DNA of 58,943 nt from Anaerolineaceae bacterium. Lineage in GTDB: Bacteria > Chloroflexota > Anaerolineae > Anaerolineales > Anaerolineaceae. Both the position numbers and the translations under genes were made by a program. Positions 33,617-42,318 of the stretch are shown piece by piece. Within the stretch, counting starts at the first letter, position 1; the number at the start of each line of letters is the position of its first letter. The stretch lies in NCBI GenBank assembly GCA_016936755.1, contig JAFGXF010000037.1, positions 1-58,943 on the forward strand, in the 5' to 3' direction. The notes below the pieces were generated by a model. The model worked only from the letters and a program-made list of their open reading frames with translations. It was not told the origin of the DNA and ran no database searches.

Positions 33617-34591
33617 TTAGGAGGGCTTTCCGCGCTTGTTGAACAATCTCTTCGGTAAATTTTGTGTCAATAAAGGATTCATCTCCTGGTTTTCAGACCA
33701 GCTCATGGTTGTTCGTTGCTTGTGCCAGATCTGACCAGCTAAAATGGCATTGTTAACCACATTGGTGATTTCAGACCACTCGCCTTCTTCCAGTGATGAA
33801 TGAATTTGCTGAAGCGCCTGGATATATATCTCAAGCATACGTTGAATATTGCTTCGATTGTCCGAAATCTGCGCTTCAGGTATGCTACGGGTTTGTATAG
33901 CGGCCAAAATACCTGACAAATGGTCAAATTCGAACCCAGCTATTTTTCTGGCCTCGTTCCAGCCCGGTTCACTGGTCACCAGTTGTATGGCCACGGCTGC
34001 GATCAGACTTGTAAAGTCATGACTGAGTGCCAGAATACCAGCCAACTCGAGCGGCTCAATGTTAAGAGGTTTCGCGCCAACCAGGATAGCCAGATCATTT
34101 CCCAGTTTTATTGCTTCAGGGTGAGTGTTTATATCTCCCGCAATATAAATATGACTGTTTTGGAAAAGATCCTCCTGTGCATTTACCGGGGAAAAATCCA
34201 TGTCGGAAAGATACTTTGGATTTATTGCGGGAACCCAGGCGATGAAGGCCTTGGGGTCTGGCAATAATTCAGTCATCCGGGAGAATGTGTCTTGACCGAT
34301 CGGATTAATATCGACTGTGATACAGCCTGATTGGATGTTTGAACGAATGGATTTTACGATTTCAAACATCTTCCCTGGAGACAGGGCATAGAGGATCACA
34401 TCTGCCCATTGCACACCATCTGATAAAGAGTCTGCTATTTGGTCAATTGCCCCCATTTGATAAGCGGTTTTAGTTGCAGCAATTTCTGGATCAAAACCTG
34501 AGCGCACAACCATTTCGCCACTTTTTTGTAAACATAAACCAAGTGATGTGCTGACTCGCGTCATACCCAGTATTAGGATTTTTGTGACCAT
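33617..34591 (-). CDS. Prephenate-dehydrogenase-like protein
   Basis: 324 residues. The N-terminus has a Rossmann start (KILILGMTRVSTSLGLCLQK) and the body a PDH-like layout, including ELAGILALSHDFTSLIAA near 190, but where prephenate dehydrogenases have the catalytic HPMxG the sequence is WVPAINP, with no histidine. Catalysis of the tyrosine pathway step is therefore doubtful. It could be a related NAD(P)-dependent dehydrogenase or a degenerate copy. GGAG precedes ATG by nine bases. First gene of a minus-strand run towards dnaX; divergent from DUF951. Confidence 0.65.
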   Translation of the reverse strand: MVTKILILGMTRVSTSLGLCLQKSGEMVVRSGFDPEIAATKTAYQMGAIDQIADSLSDGVQWADVILYALSPGKMFEIVKSIRSNIQSGCITVDINPIGQDTFSRMTELLPDPKAFIAWVPAINPKYLSDMDFSPVNAQEDLFQNSHIYIAGDINTHPEAIKLGNDLAILVGAKPLNIEPLELAGILALSHDFTSLIAAVAIQLVTSEPGWNEARKIAGFEFDHLSGILAAIQTRSIPEAQISDNRSNIQRMLEIYIQALQQIHSSLEEGEWSEITNVVNNAILAGQIWHKQRTTMSWSENQEMNPLLTQNLPKRLFNKRGKPS

Positions 34592-34727
34592 TAATGGTTT
34601 CTCCTGTGGGTCTCTTTATGCCGGAATGTATGGGTTATGCTCCAGACACCTTTCGTGTACGATAAGGGAAGTCAAGATTATCGGGATAATTATAGTCAAT
34701 TATCCCGATACAAAACAAAACAGGTGT

Positions 34728-34758
34728 TTGAAGTATAGAAAATGCACGATGATATAAT
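34728..34758 (+). promoter_or_regulatory. Promoter for a leaderless DUF951 message
   Basis: TATAAT (34753-34758) with TG at 34750-34751 is an extended -10; TTGAAG (34728-34733) is 19 bases upstream. Exactly six bases separate the -10 from ATG 34765, so the expected start of transcription is the A of the ATG. Confidence 0.65.
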
Positions 34759-34764
34759 GCCGGC

Positions 34765-34977
34765 ATGTTCCTCGAGCTTCATTTAGGAGACATCGTTCGT
34801 CTTCGGAAACCTCATCCTTGTGGTGGATACGAGTGGCGTATCACACGCTTGGGGGCAGATATTGGTCTGGAATGTTTAACCTGCGGTCATCGTGTGATGT
34901 TAACAAGGCGTGAAACCACGCGCAGGGTTAAAAGCATTCTATCCAGAGGGTCGGATGAATCAAACCCTTCCCAATAA
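34765..34977 (+). CDS. DUF951 protein
   Basis: 70 residues. The family signature [39 protein letters not shown] is complete, with HPCGG and the CxxCG pair that may bind zinc. Members are small predicted nucleic-acid-binding proteins, common in Firmicutes and Chloroflexi. There is no Shine-Dalgarno sequence; the message is probably leaderless. Its end overlaps the next gene by 23 bases (start 34955), a sign of coupling. Confidence 0.88.
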   Translation: MFLELHLGDIVRLRKPHPCGGYEWRITRLGADIGLECLTCGHRVMLTRRETTRRVKSILSRGSDESNPSQ

Positions 34978-36097
34978 AAAACATATTCTTATATTGTTTT
35001 CTGATACAGGAGGGGGTCATCGTAGTGCAGCGGAAGCGATAATCGAGGCAATGGAAATGGAATTTCCCGGATCCTTTACCACTGAAATGGTCGATTTTTT
35101 CAGGGAGTATGCCCCCCCACCATTCAATACTGCACCGGCTTCGTATTCTCATATGGCGGATTATCCCAACGTCTGGGGATTGGGGTATCATATCAGCAAT
35201 ACTCCACATAGAGTGCGGGCCATGGTGACCATGACGTGGCCTTATGTGCGCCGGGCTGCCTATCGGTTGATAAACGACCATCCCTGTGATCTTGTTTTAT
35301 CTGTGCATCCTCTGGTTAATGGTTCGATTATCAATGCTTTACGTGGGAAGAACATCCCCTATATTACGGTGGTCACTGATCTGGTTTCCACCCATGCTTT
35401 TTGGTTCAATCATAAAACTGATCTGATCATTGTTCCAACCGAACCGGCCAGACAAAATGGACTGTCCTTGGGGCTAAGAGAAAACCAAATACAGCTTTGC
35501 GGGTTGCCAGTCTCTGATCGATTCTGCCAGCCACCTGCAGACAAAGACACTCTGAGGAAAAAATTGGGATGGCCGGATGGAAAACCGATAGTGTTGATCG
35601 TGGCAGGTGGAGATGGCATGGGACCGATACAAACCACTGCAGAAGCGATCAATGATTCAGGATTGGATGTGTCGATGATATTGGTTGCAGGCCGCAATCA
35701 GCGATTGGAAATGAGATTAAAATCAATCAACTGGCGATGCCCGGTCAAGGTCTATGGCTATACAACAGAAATGCCAGACTTTATGCGGGCAGCAGATTTA
35801 TTAATAACCAAAGCTGGGCCAGGTACAATCAGTGAGGCTTTTATTGCGGAATTACCAATGGTGCTTTACAGTTACATGCCCGGTCAAGAGGATGGCAATA
35901 TAGATTATGTGGTCAGCGAGGGGGCTGGAATATGGGCACCAAATCCTGAGAAGGTCGTAGATGCAATCAGATGTTGGGTTACTCAACCATTAATAGTCGA
36001 GCAGGCAAGAATTGCCTGTCGCCGGTTGGCACGACCGGATGCAGCACGTCAAACCGCCCGGGCAATAATGCGTACGTTACATAACCATGCCGGTTGA
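34955..36097 (+). CDS. MGDG-synthase-like glycosyltransferase (GT28)
   Basis: 380 residues from ATG 34955, preceded by GAGGG. N-terminal half: the MGDG-synthase motif [16 protein letters not shown] and [13 protein letters not shown]-terminal half: GT28 nucleotide-sugar site with [17 protein letters not shown] and [11 protein letters not shown], the loop that binds the UDP-sugar. Predicted to add a hexose to diacylglycerol at the inner membrane surface (glycolipid synthesis, UgtP/MGD type). Not MurG. No membrane span. Confidence 0.9.
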   Translation: MNQTLPNKKHILILFSDTGGGHRSAAEAIIEAMEMEFPGSFTTEMVDFFREYAPPPFNTAPASYSHMADYPNVWGLGYHISNTPHRVRAMVTMTWPYVRRAAYRLINDHPCDLVLSVHPLVNGSIINALRGKNIPYITVVTDLVSTHAFWFNHKTDLIIVPTEPARQNGLSLGLRENQIQLCGLPVSDRFCQPPADKDTLRKKLGWPDGKPIVLIVAGGDGMGPIQTTAEAINDSGLDVSMILVAGRNQRLEMRLKSINWRCPVKVYGYTTEMPDFMRAADLLITKAGPGTISEAFIAELPMVLYSYMPGQEDGNIDYVVSEGAGIWAPNPEKVVDAIRCWVTQPLIVEQARIACRRLARPDAARQTARAIMRTLHNHAG

Positions 36098-36102
36098 ATG
36101 TT

Positions 36103-36131
36103 TTGACAAGTCGGAGCGCTGAGTCTACAAT
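36103..36131 (+). promoter_or_regulatory. Promoter for a leaderless tsaE message
   Basis: TTGACA (36103-36108), 17-base spacer, TACAAT (36126-36131): near-consensus. Six bases then separate the -10 from the GTG start at 36138, so transcription starts at or on the start codon and no ribosome site exists. Confidence 0.75.
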
Positions 36132-36137
36132 AAACCT

Positions 36138-36635
36138 GTGCCAATTCTGGATGTAAACGCACTTGAATATTTCAGCCGAAGCCCAGATCAGACCCGACGG
36201 CTGGGTATGCGTCTGGGCGCGTTGATTGAACCTGGCCAGACAGTATATCTCAGCGGCGAGCTGGGAAGTGGAAAAACCACATTGGTTCAAGGAATAGCCC
36301 AGGGCTGGGGGTCTACAGACCAGGTAACGAGTCCATCCTTTGTGTTGATTAATGAGTATCACCGGCCGGATGGTGCTGTATTGTTCCATCTGGATGCCTA
36401 TCGCCTGCAGAACTCCTTGGAAGGAGAAGCGCTGGACATCGATGGAATGCTCTCACAGGGAACATTGGTTGTGGAATGGCCAGAAAATATCCTAAGTGCT
36501 TTACCGGAAGAGGCACTGGCAATAACCATGCGATGGATGGCTGATGAACAACGCGGCCTGGTGTTGACCCCCCGAGGAAAAAATTATCAGGACTTGTTGG
36601 CTGACATCCGGCAACAGGTATATGGAGGTTATTGA
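36138..36635 (+). CDS. tsaE: tRNA threonylcarbamoyladenosine ATPase TsaE
   Basis: 165 residues. Walker A GELGSGKT after VYLSG, the switch region VTSPSFVLINEY, and the Walker-B-type VLFHLDAYRL are the TsaE (YjeE) signature. It binds the TsaB-TsaD complex and drives t6A37 modification of tRNAs reading ANN codons. The C-terminus (MRWMADEQRGLVL) is normal. GTG start, leaderless promoter. Stop overlaps the tsaB start (TGATG). TsaD is not in this window. Confidence 0.96.
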   Translation: MPILDVNALEYFSRSPDQTRRLGMRLGALIEPGQTVYLSGELGSGKTTLVQGIAQGWGSTDQVTSPSFVLINEYHRPDGAVLFHLDAYRLQNSLEGEALDIDGMLSQGTLVVEWPENILSALPEEALAITMRWMADEQRGLVLTPRGKNYQDLLADIRQQVYGGY

Positions 36636-37303
36636 TGCTTTTGGCGGTGGACACATCCACTAGTTGGATGGGTTTGGCATCATACGATGGTAATTTGGTT
36701 ATCAGTGAATCGATATGGCAGACCCATAAACACCATACGGTAGAGTTGGCTAAAGCTGTGGACGGACTACTTCGACAGAGTGGCATCAAACCAACTGATT
36801 TGAGTGCTCTGGCCGTGGCCAAAGGACCTGGATCATTCACAAGTCTGAGAATTGGTTTGGCTTTCGTGAAAGGGCTGGCACTTGCGCAAAGTATGCCAGT
36901 GATTGGAATACCATCATTAGACATCGTGGCGGCTGCGGTTCCGATTGGCAGTTATGCATTATTAGCAGTATTGCAGGCCGGTCGAGACCGCCTTGCAGTT
37001 GCCAGATACGAAGTGGTTGAGGATACCTGGATGTCGGTCGACCAGCCAATCATCTGTGATATTCAAGGTGTACTTAATTTGATCAAAGGCTCCATAATGG
37101 TGGCAGGCGAGTTGAATCCTGCTCAGCGTCACTTATTATCAGACGGACGGAAACACATCTTGGTCGCCAAACCTGCATTATGTTTGCGCCGGCCTTCATA
37201 TCTTGCTGAATTGGCTTGGAAAAGACATTTGAATACGGATTATGATGATCCAATTGCACTTGCTCCCATCTATGTACATATCGATGAAAGACTGCCTGAA
37301 TAA
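36635..37303 (+). CDS. tsaB: tRNA threonylcarbamoyladenosine protein TsaB
   Basis: 222 residues from ATG 36635, preceded by GGAGG; a TTG three bases earlier is in the same frame. MLLAVDTSTSWMGLA, the TsaB fold opening of the ASKHA family, then THKHHTVELAKAVDGLL, KGPGSFTSLRIGLAFVKGLAL and VIGIPSLDIVAAA. TsaB is the dimer partner of TsaD. Its C-terminal half is variable as usual. In an operon with tsaE and rimI; the 1-base overlap implies coupling. Confidence 0.96.
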   Translation: MLLAVDTSTSWMGLASYDGNLVISESIWQTHKHHTVELAKAVDGLLRQSGIKPTDLSALAVAKGPGSFTSLRIGLAFVKGLALAQSMPVIGIPSLDIVAAAVPIGSYALLAVLQAGRDRLAVARYEVVEDTWMSVDQPIICDIQGVLNLIKGSIMVAGELNPAQRHLLSDGRKHILVAKPALCLRRPSYLAELAWKRHLNTDYDDPIALAPIYVHIDERLPE

Positions 37304-37310
37304 ATAACTG

Positions 37311-37802
37311 ATGGATTACCGGATACGGAGAATGACTCTCAATGATGTGAATGTGGTACATGCACTGGATGTCGCCAGTTTCAGCTTGCCCTGGCCTGAG
37401 CGTGCCTATAAATTCGAAGTAAGCCAAAACCCAAATTCACTACCTTTGGTTATTGAATTGAAAGACGATAAAAGCGGCTGGGTAATCGCAGGAGTATTGG
37501 TCATCTGGCTTATTTTGGATGAGGCACATATCGGAACCATCGCAATCGACGCGGGCAAACGACGACTGGGCCTGGCTAAGCGATTATTAGTGGAAGGGTT
37601 ATTAATGAGTAGTTCAGAAGGAGCTAAAACGGCTTACCTTGAAGTGAGGCGGGGAAATCTGACAGCGCAAGAATTATATCGGCAATTTGGATTTACAATA
37701 GAAGGTATTCGGCCGCGGTATTATAAAGATAATAATGAGGATGCATTATTATTAACATTAAAATCATTGGATACTGACCGGTTAAACGAATTGCTTGTGT
37801 GA
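37311..37802 (+). CDS. rimI: Ribosomal-protein-alanine N-acetyltransferase RimI
   Basis: 163 residues, GNAT fold: YRIRRMTLNDVNVVHALDVASFSLPWPERAY, IGTIAIDAGKRRLGLAKRLL as the acetyl-CoA loop (variant K-R-R-L-G-L-A), and LEVRRGNLTAQELYRQFGF, the segment typical of RimI. It acetylates the N-terminal alanine of S18 in E. coli, though RimI-like proteins are broader. Location after tsaE-tsaB is conserved. Close to the next gene, 15 bases. Confidence 0.92.
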   Translation: MDYRIRRMTLNDVNVVHALDVASFSLPWPERAYKFEVSQNPNSLPLVIELKDDKSGWVIAGVLVIWLILDEAHIGTIAIDAGKRRLGLAKRLLVEGLLMSSSEGAKTAYLEVRRGNLTAQELYRQFGFTIEGIRPRYYKDNNEDALLLTLKSLDTDRLNELLV

Positions 37803-37817
37803 GATAACGGAGGATTT

Positions 37818-38522
37818 TTGGACGCAACAACGATACTTGAGGAAGTGGCTCGCGAAGTGGCGAAGTGTGAAAAATGTGGACTGCATTTTTCCAGAAAACT
37901 TGCCGTGCCGGGTGATGGGCCGGCAGACGCACAGATCATGTTTATCGGAGAAGGGCCTGGTTTTTATGAAAATGAGCAGGGGAAACCCTTTGTTGGCCCC
38001 GCCGGTCATTTTTTAGATGAATTATTGGCACAAGCGGGACTTAAACGCGAAAAAGTCTTTATCGGCAATGTGGTGAAATGTAGACCACCAGGAAATCGAG
38101 ATCCCCAACCCGATGAATTGGCCGCTTGTAAACCGTACCTGGAAAGGCAGATCACTGCTATCGACCCGATTGTTATTGTAACCTTGGGCCGTTTTTCCAT
38201 GAGCCACTTCATTGCAAATGGAAAAATCAGCGCCATTCACGGGCAGCCGGTATGGGTGGGTGACCGATTAATAGTACCCATGTATCATCCTGCTGCTGCA
38301 CTTCACCAGCCAGCTTTGAGAGGATCGATTATGACTGATTTTGCCGGGTTACCCCGTTTTCTTGATTTGGCGAAGTCCAAGAAGTCTGATAATAGCAATG
38401 GCGCAACCGAATTACATGTAAAAAAGGTGGATATTGGAGATATGGCAGTTTTGGAAAAAGATAATGATTCAAATCTTGCAGGCGATGGGGAGGATGCTCC
38501 ACAACAGTTGCCACTCTTTTAG
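37818..38522 (+). CDS. Type-4 uracil-DNA glycosylase (UDGa-like)
   Basis: 234 residues. Iron-sulfur ligands C17, C20, C88 and C104 match family-4 UDGs. Motif A GEGPGFYEN near 44-52, FVGPAGHFLDEL, KCRPPGNRDPQPDE, and the C-terminal base-flipping loop YHPAAALHQP. Removes uracil from DNA. The last ~50 residues are a low-complexity, acidic/polar extension (about KKSDNSNGATE and onward). TTG start with GGAGGA upstream. Last gene of the tsaE unit. Confidence 0.92.
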   Translation: MDATTILEEVAREVAKCEKCGLHFSRKLAVPGDGPADAQIMFIGEGPGFYENEQGKPFVGPAGHFLDELLAQAGLKREKVFIGNVVKCRPPGNRDPQPDELAACKPYLERQITAIDPIVIVTLGRFSMSHFIANGKISAIHGQPVWVGDRLIVPMYHPAAALHQPALRGSIMTDFAGLPRFLDLAKSKKSDNSNGATELHVKKVDIGDMAVLEKDNDSNLAGDGEDAPQQLPLF

Positions 38523-38606
38523 GAAGAAAATCCAGAACCACTTTTCATTGGTCAGGCTTGCTGGTCTGACAAACTTTTACTATCGATGGCGGGAATCGGA
38601 CTGTAA

Positions 38607-38612
38607 TATAAT
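38607..38612 (+). promoter_or_regulatory. Possible -10 box before the glycan cluster
   Basis: TATAAT (38607-38612) would start transcription near 38619, leaving AAAGGA (38627-38632) as ribosome site for GTG 38645. No good -35 is visible. Confidence 0.4.
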
Positions 38613-38644
38613 TGTTGAGCATTTATAAAGGAACAGGTCTGTTT

Positions 38645-39967
38645 GTGGAAACTACTATCAAAGAACAACTTATACAGAAATTAAAAGAGAAATCAACCAA
38701 AGTTGCAGTTATAGGCATCGGATATGTGGGATTGCCACTCTTGGTCACTTTTGCTGAGGCAGGCTTTCATGTCGTGGGTATTGATTCCGATCAACGGAAA
38801 GTCGATATGGTTAATCGGGGCGAATCATATATTCTTGATATCACTGATCAACAGCTTGCCCCCCTTGTAAAAAAAGGATTTGTCTCGGCCACAACAGACT
38901 TTTCAGTTTTGAGAGAAGCCCAAGCAATTTCAATATGTGTCCCAACACCCTTGCGGAAAACGGGTGATCCTGACTTATCATTTATCGTTTCGGCCACCGA
39001 GTCAATCGCACCCCATTTGCATCAGAATATGGTGGTCGTCTTAGAATCAAGCACATACCCGGGCACTACCCGTGAACTGGTACTCCCCCGGCTTATTGAA
39101 TTATCACAATTGGAGATTGGCAGGGATTTTTTCCTGGCGTTTTCACCTGAACGCGTTGATCCGGGGCGTACAGACTTCACAACTTACAACACGCCTAAAG
39201 TCATTGGTGGAATCACCACAGACTGTACTGAAGTTGCGGGCACTTTTTATTCCATGGCGTTAAAGACCGTAGTGCCAGTTTCTTCTGCAGAAGTCGCCGA
39301 GATGGCCAAGTTATTAGAAAACACGTTTCGGATGATCAACATTGGACTCGTTAATGAGATGGCTTTGATGTGTGACCGATTAGGTGTTGATGTATGGGAG
39401 GTTATCGATGCGGCTGCTACAAAACCATTTGGTTTCATGAAATTTACACCGGGTCCGGGTCTGGGAGGTCATTGCATACCGATTGACCCGCTGTATCTCT
39501 CCTGGAAATTACGCGCATTGAATTACACCGCCAGGTTTATTGAGTTGGCTTCAGAAATTAACACACAGATGCCACGCTTTGTGGTTGGCAAGGTGCAAGA
39601 CGCATTGAATAACGACAAGAAACCGTTAAAAGGCAGCCACATCCTTATTCTTGGTGTGGCATATAAGCCGGATATTGATGACATGCGGGAATCACCGGCT
39701 CTGGATGTTATCCATTTACTTAAACAAAAGGGCGCAAAAGTTGAATTTCATGATGCTTATGTACCGGTTATTGCTCATGATGAATGGTCATTGAATTGTG
39801 TATCAGATCTCATGGCAGAGGTGGCAATAGCGGACGCTGTGGTGATCATTACCAATCATAAAGTGTACGATTATCAAGCCATCCTTTCAGCATCGAAATT
39901 AATCATTGACACACGAAATGCGCTTGGCCCTGCTGGACGGGACAACCCCAAGGTGATCAGACTCTAA
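38645..39967 (+). CDS. UDP-sugar 6-dehydrogenase (WbpA/WecC family)
   Basis: 440 residues from GTG 38645 (TTGs at 38612 and 38615 are alternatives). NAD-binding VAVIGIGYVGLP near the start, then SSTYPGTTRELV and SPERVDPG, the UDP-sugar loop, and catalytic Cys277 in GPGLGGHCIPIDP. The C-terminal domain has GVAYKPDIDDMRESPALDV. Features favour the UDP-N-acetyl-hexosamine/mannosamine dehydrogenase group (WbpA/WecC), making a uronic acid. Starts the surface-glycan cluster; the epimerase overlaps by one base. Confidence 0.93.
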   Translation: METTIKEQLIQKLKEKSTKVAVIGIGYVGLPLLVTFAEAGFHVVGIDSDQRKVDMVNRGESYILDITDQQLAPLVKKGFVSATTDFSVLREAQAISICVPTPLRKTGDPDLSFIVSATESIAPHLHQNMVVVLESSTYPGTTRELVLPRLIELSQLEIGRDFFLAFSPERVDPGRTDFTTYNTPKVIGGITTDCTEVAGTFYSMALKTVVPVSSAEVAEMAKLLENTFRMINIGLVNEMALMCDRLGVDVWEVIDAAATKPFGFMKFTPGPGLGGHCIPIDPLYLSWKLRALNYTARFIELASEINTQMPRFVVGKVQDALNNDKKPLKGSHILILGVAYKPDIDDMRESPALDVIHLLKQKGAKVEFHDAYVPVIAHDEWSLNCVSDLMAEVAIADAVVIITNHKVYDYQAILSASKLIIDTRNALGPAGRDNPKVIRL

Positions 39968-40935
39968 TGGCAAAGTATCTGGTAACCGGTGCCGCCGGTT
40001 TCATCGCCTCGCGTGTGATCGAAATGCTGCTGGATCAGGGACACGAGATACATGGCATTGATAATCTCAACGACTCATACGATGTCCGGATGAAAGAGTA
40101 CCGCCTCCAACAGCTTGAAGGTCGTAAAGGCTTTACTTTCAGAAAAATGGATATCAGTGATCGGGAAATCATCAATGTGCTGGTTGATATACCCGGAAAA
40201 TTCGATGCGATCATCAATCTGGCTGCCCGGGCAGGTGTGCGAACAAGCCTCTCCGATCCTTGGGTTTACATTAATACAAATATTATTGGTACCTTAAACC
40301 TTGTAGAATTTTGCCGGAAAAAAGAAATACCCAAAATGATCCTGGCATCAACCTCCAGTCTTTATAGCATTACGAACCCGATGCCATTCAAGGAAACGGC
40401 GGAAACCGATCTTCCCATTCAGCCTTATGCTGCCTCAAAAAAAGGCGCTGAAGCGCTTTGTTATACTTATCATTATCTTTATGACCTGGATGTAACGGTT
40501 TTCAGGTACTTCACTGTTTATGGGCCTGCAGGGCGTCCAGACATGGTCATGTTTCGCTTCACACAATCGATAATTGAGGGGCGGGATCTGGTTATCTATG
40601 GAGATGGATCACAACGCCGTGGGTTCACCTACCTCGATGATATCGCCAGAGGGACAATATTAGGTCTAAAACCAGTAGGATATCGAATTATTAATTTGGG
40701 TGGGCAGGAGTTAATGTCCTTGAATGAATTGATAGCCGTGCTTGAGCAGAAAACTGGGAAGAAGGCAAGATTGACTTATCAGCCTTTCCATAAAGCAGAC
40801 GCACTGGCGAATTGGGCGGATGTATCAAAAGCTAGAGAAGTCCTAAACTGGCAGCCACAGGTCCAATTGGATGAAGGCATCAGCCGGTTAGTAGACTGGT
40901 ATTACAAGGAGCGTTCCTGGGCAAGCCAGGTGTGA
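39967..40935 (+). CDS. NAD-dependent sugar epimerase (extended SDR)
   Basis: 322 residues. Rossmann GAAGFIASR near 8-16 (family usually G-x-x-G-F-I-G/A-S), ARAGVR segment, and catalytic Y154-x3-K158 in YAASKKG. RYFTVYGPAGRPDM and FTYLDDIARG follow, the UDP-glucuronate 4-epimerase/WbpP style. It most likely epimerises the product of the adjacent dehydrogenase. Substrate cannot be fixed. Start overlaps the previous stop (TAATG). Confidence 0.93.
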   Translation: MAKYLVTGAAGFIASRVIEMLLDQGHEIHGIDNLNDSYDVRMKEYRLQQLEGRKGFTFRKMDISDREIINVLVDIPGKFDAIINLAARAGVRTSLSDPWVYINTNIIGTLNLVEFCRKKEIPKMILASTSSLYSITNPMPFKETAETDLPIQPYAASKKGAEALCYTYHYLYDLDVTVFRYFTVYGPAGRPDMVMFRFTQSIIEGRDLVIYGDGSQRRGFTYLDDIARGTILGLKPVGYRIINLGGQELMSLNELIAVLEQKTGKKARLTYQPFHKADALANWADVSKAREVLNWQPQVQLDEGISRLVDWYYKERSWASQV

Positions 40936-40939
40936 CCCC

Positions 40940-42310
40940 ATGAATTTTCTCCGCCCCGGTATCGAGGCCTGGCGAGGGGACCATCTTCTAGGGCGTGTTG
41001 TCCGTAACTCATCTTATCTTTTCATAAGTAATGCCATTAGTGCTGTGCTCAGTATTGTCACAGCAAACTTACTGGGTGTGATAAATTTTGGTTTGTTGGG
41101 CATTATTATTTCCTTTGTTTCAAATGCCAATCGCTTTCTTTCATTTCGCATGTCGGAGCTGGTTGTGAAGTATGTGGGAGAGGCGGTAATCGCAGGGGAT
41201 AAGGAAAAGGCAGCTGCAGTCGTAAAGGCTGCTGGGGGAGCTGAAGCCATCACTTCCATTTTCGCATATCTGGTGGTTCTTGCTCTATCACCTTTTGCTG
41301 CGAAATATATCGCTCACGATGTTAGTTTTACACCTCTGTTTTATTTATATGGTGTGTCAATCCTGACCCATTTCGCCTCCGAAACCGCGAATGGTGTATT
41401 ACAGGTCAGTGGTCATTACCGAAGTCTGGCCTTAATCAACCTTGCACAGAGCGTTGCTACAGCCTTGGGAATTGTTTATGCATACTTTATAAATGCCGGA
41501 TTGGTAACAATCCTTATGGCATACCTGCTTGGGAAAATCATCCTGGGTCTGGCTCCCATCATGGTGGCGCTTTATTGGCTGCCACGATATCTATATCGCG
41601 GTTGGCATAAAACCACAAGTTCTCTTAAACCTTATCGTAATGAGCTGATACGTTTTGGGATCAGCACCAACTTTAGTGGCACCATCAACATGGTAGCCCG
41701 CGATAGTGAGGTCCTGTGGGTCGGGTTTTTCTTCTCACCAATGGTGGCAGGTCTTTTTAAGACTGCGCTGGCAATCATCAACCTGATTGTGATGCCAATC
41801 ACACCATTTGTTACTACGACTTTCCCTGAAATTACGAAAAGTATTGCTTCAAGACAGTGGTTGCGGTTGAAAAACCTCATGCGACGGGTAACGATATTAT
41901 CAAGCGGTTGGACAATCGCAGTTGCGCTTGGATTAATTCTTTTTGGCCGGCAACTCCTGTTTTCACCAATTACACTTTTCGGAAGAGCCTTTTCAATTTA
42001 TTCATCCGAATTCCTGCCTGCATATCCCATCCTGCTGGTCCTTTTGATTGGTTTTGGATTTGCCAATATCCTCTTTTGGAACCGGCCATTACTGTTGGCC
42101 TTTGGTCAGGCTGATTATGCCCTGTGGACAGCCTTCCTGGGTATGCTGGCTAAGGTTTGCCTGGCTTTCCTGCTCCTCCCGAAGGCTGGACCTCTGGCTG
42201 AAGCAGGTCTGTTATCGGGATATTTTATAATTACCATTGGCACCATGGTTTGGAAAGGGTTGCGCCAAATGGTGTCCGAACAGGCAGTTGAAATTAACAC
42301 CGGTTCTTGA
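40940..42310 (+). CDS. Oligosaccharide flippase (Wzx/MATE-like)
   Basis: 456 residues with about 12-14 membrane helices; the first has YLFISNAISAVLSIVTANLLG, typical of polysaccharide-flippase family proteins. Would move lipid-linked oligosaccharide across the membrane. Four bases separate it from the epimerase gene. No sequence signature discriminates Wzx from related exporters, so the substrate remains open. Confidence 0.85.
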   Translation: MNFLRPGIEAWRGDHLLGRVVRNSSYLFISNAISAVLSIVTANLLGVINFGLLGIIISFVSNANRFLSFRMSELVVKYVGEAVIAGDKEKAAAVVKAAGGAEAITSIFAYLVVLALSPFAAKYIAHDVSFTPLFYLYGVSILTHFASETANGVLQVSGHYRSLALINLAQSVATALGIVYAYFINAGLVTILMAYLLGKIILGLAPIMVALYWLPRYLYRGWHKTTSSLKPYRNELIRFGISTNFSGTINMVARDSEVLWVGFFFSPMVAGLFKTALAIINLIVMPITPFVTTTFPEITKSIASRQWLRLKNLMRRVTILSSGWTIAVALGLILFGRQLLFSPITLFGRAFSIYSSEFLPAYPILLVLLIGFGFANILFWNRPLLLAFGQADYALWTAFLGMLAKVCLAFLLLPKAGPLAEAGLLSGYFIITIGTMVWKGLRQMVSEQAVEINTGS

Positions 42311-42318
42311 TTAAGTCG

